Shown: positions 22,324-34,515 of the stretch, one piece after another
Layout: every line of letters begins with the position of its first letter
How positions within the stretch are numbered: position 1 is the first letter of the stretch
From: Papaver somniferum
Taxonomy: Eukaryota; Streptophyta; Magnoliopsida; Ranunculales; Papaveraceae
NCBI RefSeq assembly: GCF_003573695.1
Contig: NC_039358.1
Coordinates: 100,130,117-100,194,116 of the forward strand
Length of the DNA stretch: 64,000 nt
Direction: 5' to 3'
Made by a program: the position numbers and the translations under genes
The notes under the pieces: generated by a model
Database searches by the model: none
The model's input: the letters and a program-made list of their open reading frames with translations, nothing else
What the model was told of the DNA's origin: nothing

Positions 22324-25300
22324 AGAGTAAGGTGCTACTGTCGTACTGATTCTCTGCTAACAATTTTACGAGCTTGATCCGAGGACTCTTAATGGATTTG
22401 TAGTCTCTTACAGGAACCTTAGATGCCTTTTGGCCCTTTTCTAGTTTCGGTTGATTATCTGATGTATGGTTTCTATTAGCATATCACCTATCTTAATCAT
22501 GCATGTGTTTGTCTTCTTCTTCCTTGAGGTTATTGGCTCTGGGTCTGTGACCCTGCAAGTATGCTTCCTAGTTAAGTGCCACACTAATAGAAAAACGAAA
22601 TTGATTAATATTTTCTGATTGTCTTGCAGACGGATGTTCGAGAATCATTCTTCAGTGCCTAACGATTCTGCACCTGCTGTACATGTTCCACAGGATAAAG
22701 GTATCATTTCTCATGTGACATTAGACAATCATTTGGAACTTCACCTTTCAATGATGGTTCATGCCAAACACAGTACTAGCGAGAGCAATCTTTTGCTGTG
22801 AATTAGTTATCATGTTCTTTAATTATTGTCACGAATAATTCTGCTAGTTGTGATTCTGTAGCACCCTTGGTTTAGGATTTTATATTCTCAGCATGATTCT
22901 ATTTCGGTCGCTACGTATATTTGCAAATCTTTAGCTAACTTGATGGGAATTTGTTCTTTTCTCTTTCAGAAATCTTACAACTGTCAGGCAGTCAACTAAC
23001 CTTCGTCTTGATGAGAAAACAGGTGAATGGAGATACTGGGACTCAAGAGCTTCGCCAGAAGACATGGAAGAGTTGTGGAAGGATTCTGATGTGCTCAGAG
23101 AATGGACTAAATCTGGAGAGCAACGAGGAAAAGTGCGCTTTTCACATGATCCAGAGAAAAGACCATACCTTTCTCGGCCAGAATTGAGGGTAAGATTAAC
23201 TGTATAAGTAGAAATGAATGTATCATGAGCCTTCATAGATGATTTCATTTCGTTTGTGTATGACCAGTTTGGTTTCTCTTTTTTCTTCTCCTGAACATCG
23301 GTTTAAAATTATCAACTCTTTCACATGTTGTTGTTTTTAGTTCTTTTCTGGACCTTCTATGTTACTTATTTTGCAAAGCTCACAAGTAGAATGTATGTTA
23401 GGTGATATCTCACACCTATCCTACGAAGTATCCTATAAAGTTTTTTGCTGGACTAATTTTTATTTACTTTCACCATTACTTTTCTGCCAAAATGTTATTA
23501 GTTTAAAGTTCCAAACCTTGAATCGTTGTCTAAGTTGGTTTGACTAGAATTATATTACTAGATTGCATAAGAACTTTTTTCAAACATTACATGTGCCTAA
23601 TACGATTAATCCTGCATTGTTCAAGGGGATGCCTAAGTGAGTAATGACGCAGGTAAATCTAAGTCTGATCTCGCTTTTGGCCATATCTCAGGCTTGAGGC
23701 TCATCGGCGCCTAAGGGATCTTATTGGACGACCCGGGAACAAGGAGATGAGATTCTTTTGTCCCTTTTTATCAAAATACATAAGAAAGCATGTGATATCG
23801 GGTCCTAATATTGACTATTTAAGGTAGTTTGGATACTCTGGAAGATATGCTGCTGCGTGTTCGCAGTCCATCGCCTTACCTTGAATCATGCCCCAAGGGA
23901 AAAAGCTTATCGCTAATAAATACACCAACCCTAAACCCTATATTGAGCAGCAACAAAACTAATAATTTGAAGAAAAAAAATATTAAATCATGAAAAATAG
24001 CTGTTCTATGTGTTTGCAAGTTATCTCAATGTCTGTCCTCAGTGCGTACGCAAGTATCATTTCATTTAACTTGTATGAAAAAGATGTTGAAGTAGAGAAT
24101 GAACTTGTTCATAGTAATTGACTAAATGTGTCCTTTTCGCGAAACCTCGAGGATTGGTAACTTAGGTAACGAAGGTGAAACTATGTTAACAGTCAAATCT
24201 ATAATCGTGATAGATGTTCAACGGCTGTTTGCCATAGGTGATATGAGTACATGAATGCCAGTAGTAAGGTATCACCAATTGTTTTGACAGGGTGCTCTTT
24301 TCTATTTCTAATACTAGTTGGTGATGAGGTAAAAAAAAAAGACATTTTGAAACATTTCATATCTCGATATATGTTGCGCTTGTTATATTCCACACTTGCT
24401 TTCTCTCGCAGGCAGTTGCTGAAATTATCGTTTCTAAGCACTTCAGTGACAGTGGAATCAGACCTGTAAGTACCTCCATTCCTTGGAATATGATAAGTAA
24501 ATTTGTTGAGAAAGGTTCACTTTTTATACTGATATACTGCAACCATCATCTTGGCGTGTTCCTTAATGAATAAAATGGCGCCACCATCATCACTATCTTC
24601 ATCCTCAGATCCATTAACATTATCACTGCTAATGTCACTACCTCCTTTATAGTCAAAATGGAGCCATTAAGTTATAGATAGTCATGAAACGGTATATATC
24701 AGACTATGAAAGGTACAATAAATTTTCATTAACTTGGGCCGGGACAAGGTTTTCTTTATATTTCAACTGTTTGGTAATCTTTATCCAAAACTAACATGGA
24801 TTTAAAAATGATTATGGAGTTATTTGATCAGAACTGTGGTGGGTCTTGTGGTCTTAATTTGATTCTCACTAGATATGTCAAACTTTCATAATTAACAAAA
24901 TAGTAGACTTCTAATATTTGTTTGCCAACTAATCATTGCGGGACTTTTCAACCTGGGATGCTTGTATAATGCTGAGGTCATGTGTTAGGTTATTCCACGA
25001 AAGAATTTTGAAAAGGTGATCTGAACTATGAAAATGTCAAAATGAGTGTTTCGGTTCGTCTTAACCACTCTGGTGAAGACATTGCTTGTGTTGTATAAAA
25101 ACATTACTAAATTTTTTTAATAGAATGATGATCACAGAAAGTTGGCTGTACCTTTGCCCTTCGCCATTTCGGTGAGTATATATTTTTTTGAAGATACTTA
25201 AAGAATCTTAAGTTGTGATGAAATTTTATGATTTTGATGATTTTTTTATATTTTATCTTGATGGTTTTACTAGAGAGGATCTAAGAATTTTTTAGGGTTT

Positions 25301-26248
25301 CTATTCCTAACTGATGATACCATAAAGGAAATGGGATTTCATTATTAATGATGAAGACTGATACAAGACTAGTACTGTTTATATTTCTAACTACTAACAA
25401 TATACCCACTAGGTGTAAACCAAGTGTGGAAACAAAAGAAAGACTAGATTTTCTTACTCAAATAATAATGTTATCTTGTGAAATGCTCTTGTTTGCAGAC
25501 TGCGCTATCTGCCCTTGCAGAGGTCAACGGCAAGCGTTTTGTGGATGGTATTGGTTCTCACACTGGCATCATGGGGATTGATTATGAAAAAGCAGTCTGG
25601 CTTCACAGGTCTGTAAATGACATTCATGTAGCTAACTTACCGAATTGCTTGAAGATTATTTTTTTCTTTTGTGTTCATTATCTTCTTTCCAATAGCCTGG
25701 GATCATTTGACTCTGGTATCATCTTTTATTTTTAATTGGTTCTTTGGAATATCTAGGGAACTTGGTTACAAGGCATACAAAATTGATTCTGTTGAGGATC
25801 TTCTGAACCCGTTCGCTTCCATGTACTTCGCTGCAGCTTACTTGGTCTGGCTAAACAAATATGAAGGAAGGTGTGTTGCCGAGTATTAAAATTAATAAAG
25901 TTCTTTGATCTTTTTTCTTTATCTGGGTAAAAAATTGGAACCTTCATTTATTCACTGGAATGTTTACTATGCTGCAAAACAGGGAACGAAGTCCTCAGTT
26001 TGTCATTCAAGCTTATCTTGGGGGACCGGAGAACGTTAAACTTCAAGAGACTGGCCCCCTTTGGCTTAAGTTTGAACAAGCTTTAAGCTACTATGAAGAT
26101 CCAAAATCTCTTAGGTATCATCATCCTCATTTTATGATTCTTTGAGTCTGCTAAGTTCATAATGTGGTTTTGTTCTTCTAACCAACACTTTGTTGAATCA
26201 TCAACCTTCTTCTGTAGGGAACAAGGAGGAAGCTGCATCATTTTGTAA
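20015..26248 (+). CDS. Tandem SLT (lysozyme/lytic-transglycosylase-like) domain protein, 12 coding exons
   Basis: Exons are 20015-20191, 20438-20488, 20737-20867, 20981-21097, 21212-21334, 22970-23189, 24412-24465, 25124-25171, 25499-25608, 25757-25870, 25983-26114 and 26218-26248. All have GT/AG borders and matching phases (1308 bp, 435 residues). Residues 1-76 and about 205-291 are copies of one module (MEEMWND / MEELWKD, AVAGIV / AVAEII). Each is followed by an SLT-like domain. Domain 1 has a candidate catalytic Glu86 (ELES) and GIMQVLPKTA (106-115). Domain 2 reads GIMG at 330-333, and its Glu is shifted, so it may be inactive. SLT enzymes cleave beta-1,4 sugar bonds in peptidoglycan; the plant substrate is not known to me. 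No signal peptide is visible from this ATG, but the frame is open upstream, so an N-terminal exon may be missing. Confidence 0.82.
22290..22322 (+). repeat. T33 homopolymer in an intron
   Basis: An uninterrupted run of 33 T in the 1.3-kb interval between the fifth and sixth coding exons. It could be a microsatellite or the tail of a minus-strand retroposon. I saw no flanking direct repeat. Confidence 0.85.
22630..22700 (+). other. Exon-like 71-bp segment that would break the SLT reading frame
   Basis: It has a good acceptor (attgtcttgcag), a donor (AAAG|GTATCA) and an open frame continuing exon 5 (RMFENHSSVPNDSAPAVH). Its 71 bp are not a multiple of three. Inclusion shifts the next exon into a frame with a stop near 23185, whereas skipping restores perfect phase. 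It could be an alternative (poison) exon or a constitutive linker exon that has lost a base. Confidence 0.5.
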
Positions 26249-26600
26249 AGTGTATATCTGTCTACGTTACTTGGAAAACATCATACCAAGAAAAGTCATT
26301 CCACATACTGTAAAATCAATAGAGATCTTATTTTTGAGAAGACAACCTTTTGCTTGGCACAAACAGGGAGCAGAACGCCTTGGAAACAAATAAGAAAACA
26401 ACTGATTAAGTTAGCATGGACATGTATACTATTTCACCTGAGTGAAGATTTTAGTGAAAAATTTATGTATAATGCATAAAACTAATTTGATCTGTTTGTA
26501 CTGAATCTATTGATTTATTTGCACTTTGTAGGCAATGTAGTTGTCAGGTATCTTCAGATCATTCCCATCCAGTAATTTAATTAATCAAGATTGAATTAGG
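26249..26600 (+). other. Probable 3' UTR and downstream flank of the SLT gene
   Basis: AT-rich sequence after the TAA at 26246-26248. AATAAA-like signals are weak (ataatgcataaaac near 26470). Nothing coding is visible before LINE homology starts at about 26620. Confidence 0.35.
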
Positions 26601-26619
26601 CGGGCAGAACCAAACCCAT

Positions 26620-27520
26620 TAAGAATCCAGATTGATCATTCTCTCTGCATTCCTGATTTATGTAAAAATTGCATTTAAAACAAAAACAAGGAGATACCAA
26701 TTGAACCTTTTCTTACTAAAATGTGGTTCATATGGAAAGAAAGGTGCAATAGAGTCTTTCAAAGAAAATCTAAAACCTCTACTTAACCACCTCTACTTAA
26801 CCGTCTCTAGAAATTCAACCATATTCAATATTGGTCAAAGAAACCTTCTCTTAAGAAAAGTAACAATCATTCAGTAAAGAAAACTAGCATTCCTTGGACA
26901 GCACCAGAGTTACATTGTCTTAAGATTTACGTTGATGCAGCTTGAGCTTCTGCCCATTCACCTTCTAGCTTTGCCTTAATACTAAGAGATGATGCAGGTA
27001 GTTCCGAAGGAGGAATAGCAGGACCATCATCAGGTTCAGATCCGCAAGAAGCTGAAGCTATAGTCATTCTTCAAGCAGCATTTTAGCAAAGGAAAAGAAT
27101 ATCAAGCAATTCAGTATTGAAGGCGACTATGAAAGTCTTTTTTTATGTATCTAAACGACACCTCTTCACAAATATTTTGGCAGAAAAAACCTATTGGATG
27201 AAGCAGACATAGTAGCAGACTCATGTCCAAATTTTTTGGGTTTTTCTTTTGTTTCTGGGACAGGAAATGCTGTTGCAGATTCCTTGACAAAATTTGCAAA
27301 AAATTTACCTTCAATTTCGGATTGGGACCATAATCCCGGATTGGGACCATAATCCCCCCAACATGTATTCATTATAAACTCTTAGTAGATAAATCTAATA
27401 TTAGGAGGAACAATTCCTCCATATTAGATGGCTCTACTAGTTCTGTATTCCAGGCTCTTTACGAGTCTTAGTTTCCTTTTAATGAAATCTTATTTACAAT
27501 AAATATATAAATTAGGAGGG
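26620..27520 (+). mobile_element. LINE 3' fragment (linker and RNase H)
   Basis: The stretch near 26722 reads MWFIWKERCNRVF, the W.IWK.RC..VF phrase found between RT and RNase H in plant L1-like LINEs. Near 26890-27070 comes an RNase H-like region (IPWTAPE, IYVDAA, ALILRDDAG, EAEAIVILQA), then GNAVADSLTKFAKN (about 27265-27305), with stops between. It ends in a 3' UTR-like stretch with a short A-rich end near 27510. It is 5' truncated and dead. The following 27520-28060 holds no gene I can recognise. Confidence 0.72.
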
Positions 27521-28059
27521 TAGTATCAAACAAGATTGAATTAGGCGGGTAGCTTCTTTTCATTATCACTACACTACAAACAGGTTCACCCAATTGTCGC
27601 TCTTCGCCCAACTGCCAGGAAAACGCATAAGCTCATTTTAGCACGCACACTTTGGTTTTTTTTTTTTTTCTTAGAAAGATAGATATTATATTTAGAGAAA
27701 GAATACTAACCTAGAACTGATTCATGAGATCAGTTCCGTCTTCCATGAAGTTAGAATATAAGCTCATTTTAGCTCCTTAAGACTTTAGAGGTGGATGGGC
27801 CCAGTAGAGAATGTTAGTTTTGATATGCAGAATGATTTGGCCAGTTACAACACCGCCCCCCCTAGACAAAACCAAGTGTTGTTTAAAGGGTTGTAATTGC
27901 TCAACTTATATTATTTAGAAGTTTGATTTGTTTACCAAATCCACTCTCGGTCGCATTTTTACTCTCAAATCCATTTTATTGGACAGTTCAACCTCGCACT
28001 TTCAACATGGGTTTCACTCTCAAACCGAATGGTAGCTCAGAATAGAAACTGCAGTCATC

Positions 28060-30593
28060 GCTATAATCATGTGCCCACCTATGAAAGCTTATCAAGGGGT
28101 AGTTGGAATAAAGCTAGACATGACCAAAGCATTTAACAGGATGGAATGGGACTATCTACATCAAGTTACGACTCACTTAGGTTTCTTTAAAAAAAAATGG
28201 TGTCAAATAATACATCACTGCATCAACACAGCTAAAATCTCAATTCTAATCAATGGCATTCCAACAATTTTTTTCTCACCTACAAGAGGTCTTAGGCAAG
28301 GTGGTTCAATATCTCTTTATATTTTTATTCTCTGCATGGAAGGATTCAGTAGATTCACTTATAAATGATGCAAAAGAAAAAATCATTGAACCAGTCATTC
28401 CGTCCAAGCAGGTCCTGCAATTTCTCATATGTTATTTGCATATGACTGTATTCTATTCTCTAAAGCATGGAGATTATCAACAAGTTCACTTCCTCATCTA
28501 GTCAGATGGCCAATCTAGAAAATCAAGTGTGTTCTTCAGCAAGAACTTAAGCAAATAAGCTTGTGAAGATATTCTCAGGATGCTACAGATGAAGCAAATG
28601 GATGAAGGTGAAAAATATTTAGGTACCTTTCTTCAAATTACTAGAAGCAAAGATGAGTTTTTTGGTCCTTTCTATAGTTAAAATGAAAAACAGACTACAA
28701 ATATGATAAGGAAAGCTAACATCTCAAGCAGGTAAAACCATTCAGATTCAAGCATCTCTAAGCACCACAGCTAGCTACAAAATGGGTCTGTTTTGAAGTA
28801 CCAGATAAAACCGCTGCAAGAATGGGCAGAGTTCAAATAAGTTACTTCTGGTGTAAAAAGAATGCAAAGGGAGGAAATGCTATCTCATGGAAAAAAGTCA
28901 GTATACCAAAAAGATATGGAGGTCTGGGTCTGAAAAATCTAAAGCTAGTAAATCTTACTTTCCTTGCAAAATTAGCTTGGATATTATTAAATGAAATACA
29001 AACAATGTGGTATCAAATTCTAAAAGCCAGATACTTCAAAGGGAAAGACCTTTTGGAAGATGACACTTCAAAGAAAATAAGCTCTTAGATTTGGCAAAGT
29101 ATATAGACAGGTTTGCAAATCATCAGATCTTATTACATATGGGAGGTTGGTGATGGCTCTTCAGTTATGGCACACAAACACAGATGGTTTCCTAAACCAG
29201 AAGAAGGAGATTCTGTTTCCACAATTACCTCTCAACAACAAATTGATACCAATGCAAGGTTTCATAATTCATATATACATACACCAAGGGATGGAATGTT
29301 AATAAACTCAGCAATCAGTTCAAAAATGCTCAGGTTCAAACAATTGTCAACATAAGAATACCTGACTCAGGCAAGGACAAAGTAATTAAGATGGCATCTA
29401 ACAAAATGTGGAAGACTCACAACTAACTCCCTTTACAGAGAGATGATCAAAACTCAAAAATTACATCGGTGGAATAATCTTCTATTGTGGCACGGAGGTT
29501 CCATACAAAATTCAACAATTCCTTTAGAAATGTTGCCATGAAATTTTGCCTGTCAACAAGGAAATTAGCAAGTACAAACAAGACATAAGCAATTTATGTA
29601 CTTTCTGCAACAAAGAATAAGAAACAGCTACACACCTGCTATGCAAATGCAATTTGGTTTGGGATCTCAGAAGATCTTCACAAGTCAAAACAAAATCACA
29701 CATCTCTCAAAAACGGGACAAGCTCTTGGCTCTCTAATTGAAACTCTCTTGAGGCTACTAACAAATATCTTGTTAATGTAGATACTTGTACTTTATGGCA
29801 CATATGAAAAGCAAGATGTGAAAAAGTTTTTGAAAAAAAATCATATCATCCTAGGAGCATTGTGGGTAGAAGTGCATTGGCTTGAATGCACAAATACTTA
29901 GTAGTATTGGCTTACATGAACTGCATTGGCTTGAATTGCACAAATACTTAGTATAAGTATTTGTGCATGAACTGCATTGGCTTACATGAACTGCATTGGC
30001 TTGAATTGCACAAATACTTAGTATAAGTATTGGATTGAATTGCATGAACTGCATTGGCTTAACATGAAAATACTTAGTATAAGTCACATGAACTGCATTG
30101 GCTTGAATTGGCTTGAATTGCACAAATAATTAGTATAAGTCACAAAATAGAAATTGTACAAATACTTAGTATAAGTCACAAAATAGAAATTGCACAAATA
30201 CTTAGTATAAGTCACAAATACTTAGTATAACTCCTCTAATCTCTTACATGAACTGTATTGGTTTGAATTGCACAAATATTAGGTATAAGTCACAAAATAG
30301 AAATTGTATTGTCTTAACAGAAGGCTGGAAAAAATATAAACTGATTGTGTGTGACTCTGCAGGGAGATTCGTGGCAGCAATGGCCTACTCAGCAAGAGCC
30401 AGAGATGTGAATCAAGCTGAATCCCAGATACTTCTGAAAGCTTTACAATGGATCAAGAACATGGAGTATCGGAATGTTACCGTTGAATGAGATAATAGGT
30501 TTGTTGTTAGCTGTTGTAATGGTAGAATAGAGGATTTTCAATGGTAGAATCAGAATATCATCTCTAAATGTCAAAAAATCATATTAAGTTTAG
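28060..30593 (+). mobile_element. Degenerate L1-like LINE (RT, thumb, partial RNase H)
   Basis: RT motifs in order: LDMTKAFNRMEWDYL (about 28110-28155), ILINGIP, GLRQGGSISLYIF (usual GLRQGDPLSPYLF) near 28290, and LFAYDCILF near 28433, where the catalytic FADD has become FAYD. Downstream are YGGLGLKNLKLVNLTFLAKL (about 28915) and WEVGDGSSV (about 29140), then an RNase H part with AESQILLKALQW near 30415. Many stops are present. The segment 29870-30300 is expanded into tandem repeats, and the end is interrupted by a solo LTR. Confidence 0.85.
29870..30300 (+). repeat. Decayed minisatellite inside the LINE
   Basis: Units such as aactgcattggcttgaattg and cacaaatacttagtataagt are repeated many times in variable order and length, with three or more copies of each. 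They interrupt the LINE between its RT and RNase H parts. Confidence 0.85.
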
Positions 30594-32641
30594 TGTAATG
30601 CCCTGTAATTTTAGTTATCATTTCGGGCCGGATTTTAAGTGAGTTCGCTTAGGTTGTTATTTGCATTGCCTTGTATGGGTTGCTTGAACTTCTCCTATCA
30701 CTTAGTAAAAGGTTAGGGTGGAAATAGTCATCTAATTATAGTTTTGATAAATAAACAAAAATAAAATAAATTTGAGGAAAATGAAGAGACAATTAAAAAA
30801 ATAAAATAATAAATATGAGATTTAATATTAATAATAATATTGGTATAAGGTTTATTATAAATAAGGAGAAATGTATTAGAGAAGAAAGTTTTAGATGTTA
30901 GAAAACCAAAAGCTAGAGAGGATGAGAGGAAGATGGAGCTAGAGATTTTTGGAGAATAATGATAAATAAAATCAAAAGGAGTTTGTAGAAATTAAGAGGT
31001 AGAATGTTAGATCCCCTTTTCTCTTTTTCTTTTTGTTACACTTGATTTTGATTTCGCTTAATTTTACATAGTTAGGTTTCTGAAATTTATCCGTGTAATT
31101 ATAAGTATCCGATTGATGATCAACCTTCTAATATCGATAGATAACATGTTTAGAAATCCATGGTTAGAGCATCTCCGACAGAAGGTGTAAAAAATCCTAC
31201 GTGGATTTATTATTTAGTCCTTTTATTTATGGGGTCTATCCAAAGAGAAAATTTAGGACCTTATGCTTAGAAAACTATCACCAACAATAGAGGTTTTTAT
31301 TCCTTGGAATTAATTGTTAAAAGAGAAAACATGGGACATGGAGGTGCATCCCAATGTATAGTTAACACTTTCTTCAAGACCTTCTTATTTAGTATGGCAT
31401 CCCTCGTGGTTTGTAGGACCTACTGTTGGAGATGATTTTAGTTTAAATGGGGGTCTAAAATCGTATGTGTCATATAAAAATAAAATTATGACCTTCTGTT
31501 GGAAATGCTCTTAAAATTTGAAGACAATCCACCATAAATTCACCATTTTAGTTTGGGTGATATATCTGAATTTTCTGAAAAGTTTCGTTTTAAAATGTTT
31601 TTGGTTGATTTTGGTAACCTTAATGATGTTAGAATGATTTGTGATCTAAACAAAAATTGTAGATATATATATGATAGCTTTCATTGGGATTTAAATTTGG
31701 TCAATTCCAGGTTAATATGAACTTAGGTGAATATTTTTGTAATATGATGTAATCTGCCCAGTTTTTAGGATTCCATTGTAAATAGGATAACTATGGTTTG
31801 AACCATTGGTTTCGTTTAAAACTTGTGTATGATAAACTTAAGAATGACCTGGTTGCATACAATCAAGCTAAACATTGATCTGGTTTGTATATTGTATTAT
31901 ACGAATTTATAGATTCTTATTTGAAATAATAGTGTGATTGCTAAATTGGGAGTTGTTGTGAAATCACAACTTGTTGATGACGTTTGGAATATTAGGATAT
32001 ATGATCATATGATTTTTATAAGCAAGTGCATGTTTATTTTAATAGCAGGGCACGAACCGAGGAAACTCGTACAACTTATCGGAATGACCCCGATAAACGG
32101 ATTGGCAGGGCATGAACTGAGGAAACTCATGCAACTTGTCGGAATGACCCCGATAAGAGGATATGGGGGGGGGGGGGCAAGAACCGAGGAAACTCGTGTA
32201 TAAAGATAAATGAATGAGTTTATTTAATGGATAAACAAGTAAATCCATGAAGTTATGTTGAATTCTCATGTTGTATGTGCTCTTTAATTGATTGATATTT
32301 TTTCGCATGTTTTGAAAAAGGGAATGCATTCTATCGAGCTGTCATCTCACCCCAATTGACATTTCTTGCAGATATTACGGAGTGTGAAAGTGGAAATTAA
32401 GAAGTTAGTTATCTTGTTGACTGTGTGCATATATCTTGTAATTGCCTGACGTATAATTGTTTGTTAAGAATATTATTTAAGATGTTTAAAAAGATACTTT
32501 TTGTATTTAAATTTACTTGTGGTTGGTGAAATATAATAAACAAAGAAAAAAATATATGCAATAGTCTTGTTCTGACCCGTAACGCTTCGAGTTCGGATCT
32601 CCATATGGGTTTGACCCAGAACCGAAGCTCGGGGTGTTACA
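30594..32641 (+). mobile_element. Solo LTR of a Ty3/gypsy element, 2048 bp
   Basis: It starts TGTAATGCCCTG and ends GGGGTGTTACA, with TGTAA/TTACA inverted ends. It is flanked by the exact 5-bp duplication tttag (30589-30593 and 32642-32646). It has no coding sequence. The ends resemble those of plant chromovirus-type LTRs (TGTAAT...GTTACA). It formed by LTR-LTR recombination after insertion into the LINE. Strand is set by the TG-to-CA reading and is not otherwise proven. Confidence 0.9.
32045..32203 (+). repeat. 60-bp tandem repeat in the solo LTR, with a G13 run
   Basis: Two full 60-bp units (32045-32104 and 32105-32164) begin gcagggca and contain gaggaaactc and cggaatgaccccgataa. A third partial unit follows a run of 13 G at 32165-32177. 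Confidence 0.88.
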
Positions 32642-32646
32642 TTTAG

Positions 32647-32844
32647 AGTCTTGTAAGGTTTCTTTCAAAAAAAAAAAGGTCTTGTAACAATGCAACTAGA
32701 ACTAGTATTAGGTATCCAACTTGGTGTGATGAATCTCCAAGAGTTATTGCAGATATCTTGTCTTTAGGCAAGCACTAAGTCTACAGCTTTGGTGTCTCTG
32801 AAGTCGGGTCATTGTACTTTGTACTTTTTATTTAAATTAAATCG
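32647..32844 (+). other. Flank of the solo LTR, possible LINE 3' remainder
   Basis: An A-rich run (about 32668-32678) and weak LINE-like text (ARTSIRYPTWCD-type frame near 32690) suggest the rest of the interrupted LINE. I cannot align it further. Confidence 0.3.
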
Positions 32845-33736
32845 TGCAACAAAATGTTTTGACAAAACATTTTGACAAACCGTGCGGACGTTAGATATTT
32901 TATATCTAACGGCTCATATCAGCGCTTACGTGGAAATTTAGCCGGTTTCATTTTGTGTTTGGCTCAAAACATCGGAAACAAAATACTTTTGATTCCTTAG
33001 ATTGTCTTCTCTTTTACGAGGTAGGCCGTTAGGATTTGTCAAAGTCTTATGTATTTCATAAATAGATAGATGAGGCCCCGAATAGCAGACGGGAGCAAGC
33101 TGATTATTCTTTGCAAATGGAAGGATACAATTTAAAATCATATAAAAGAAAATCAATGAAAGAAGTTTATAGGTCTTATCATCACATATCTTCTTATCTT
33201 CATGATGGTATGCATCATAAGCTCATTCTTCCAATCAAAATTAGGGCATCAGGATGATGAATCACCATTTTATACATGATTTTTATTAGAAAAATAATTC
33301 CCTTTAAATCCACTTAATCTTATATGCCTGAGAATTTAAATCAGGAGATAAAAAAAATATGGTCTTGATTTTAGAAATTAGGGAAACAGACATGTTAAGG
33401 TATCGTTGCGGCAATAGGAGAAGGAACTTACCGCTTACCAGCTTCATTAACTTAAATGTATAGTTTGGCATTTCTAAAAAAACTTCGTTGTTAATTATGC
33501 TCATGCGTTGGTACCAATGACCAAACAGGAAAAACTATTGTTAGTGGTGATAAGTATGATAAGGCAAAAGACAGTGATCATCATATAAAGTTCTTTCTAA
33601 CCTGGGCATAAGTACTACCAAACAAGGAATAACGTCAGTTAGAGGCCACATCGTTTCATATTATTGACCGTCGGATAAATTTCATTTAATGGTTTGGATA
33701 TTTTGTAAAAATGTTTTGTCAAAACATTTTGTTGCA
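32845..33736 (+). mobile_element. Element with 29-bp perfect terminal inverted repeats
   Basis: tgcaacaaaatgttttgaca... at 32845-32873 is the exact reverse complement of the sequence ending ttttgttgca at 33736. Each end is itself a small palindrome (aaaatgttttgacaaaacatttt). No transposase is visible in the 0.89 kb, so it is probably a non-autonomous DNA transposon. No convincing target-site duplication was found, and the family is unassigned. Confidence 0.7.
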
Positions 33737-34499
33737 GGATCACAACCCTTTAATAAATACCGATTCATCAATCCATTTAACAACCCTTTGCATTTTAATA
33801 CCAATTCATTTTATTAAATAAAAAATGTAAATAATTGTTATCTAGTTTATTTGATAAAGGATTCTTACGTGCTATTAATTTTATCTTGAAAAATAACTTT
33901 TTGATCCACATCTGGTCTCTTCCTATAAACATCAAAATGAGGGAGGGCGAAACATGATCAGTACAAAACTCTTACCAAAGTATTTTATTTTCTTCAGTTT
34001 CACTTGATTGACAAAGCTTGACTGACTTTTGTAAAAAAAATAATACTAACAAACGGTATTGTGTTTATAACCGTAAAAGACATAAAGAATACTTTTAAAA
34101 TAAATTCGTATTGCATTTTTTTATTTAAATGAACAAATTCAATCAATGTACAAGTTTATGACCCTAATTATGATGGAACCAATCAATTTAAATTCATAAC
34201 AAAGTAGGTTACAACTTTTATATCTGTCGGATGTTTTTAGCTGAGATGAGACTGGGATGGTTGGATGCAATGTTTGTCTCTCAAAATATTATCCATCCGT
34301 CCAAGCTCAAAAATCCCTTATGTTTTGTATTATAGATACAAGAAAACTTTGACTTACCACTAGCCTATATCAGCTCACATCCATTGATAAACCCATCCAC
34401 CAAGTCTTATTCCGTTAACACGTCACCGGTGTACATCACCACTACCCGCAATCATTTGTTTTTAGGTCTATTTAGGTAGCTAGTTCTACATAGAGGTTT
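33737..34499. other. AT-rich interval, nothing recognised
   Basis: No ORF, splice pattern, repeat or RNA feature I can support. Confidence 0.5.
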
Positions 34500-34515
34500 A
34501 AGTCTATCTCCATAT

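Noticed and set aside
22619..22801. Intron-region ORF running past 22700 as an SLT exon end
   Set aside because: Using it as a terminal exon would drop the second half of a protein whose later exons fit in phase.
24199..24542. Minus-strand ORFs inside the SLT gene
   Set aside because: They lie across an intron and exon of a well-supported plus-strand gene and have no motif.
29851..30123. Minus-strand ORF of 90 codons
   Set aside because: It is a translation of the tandem repeat (repeating NAVH/CSSC-like text), not a gene.
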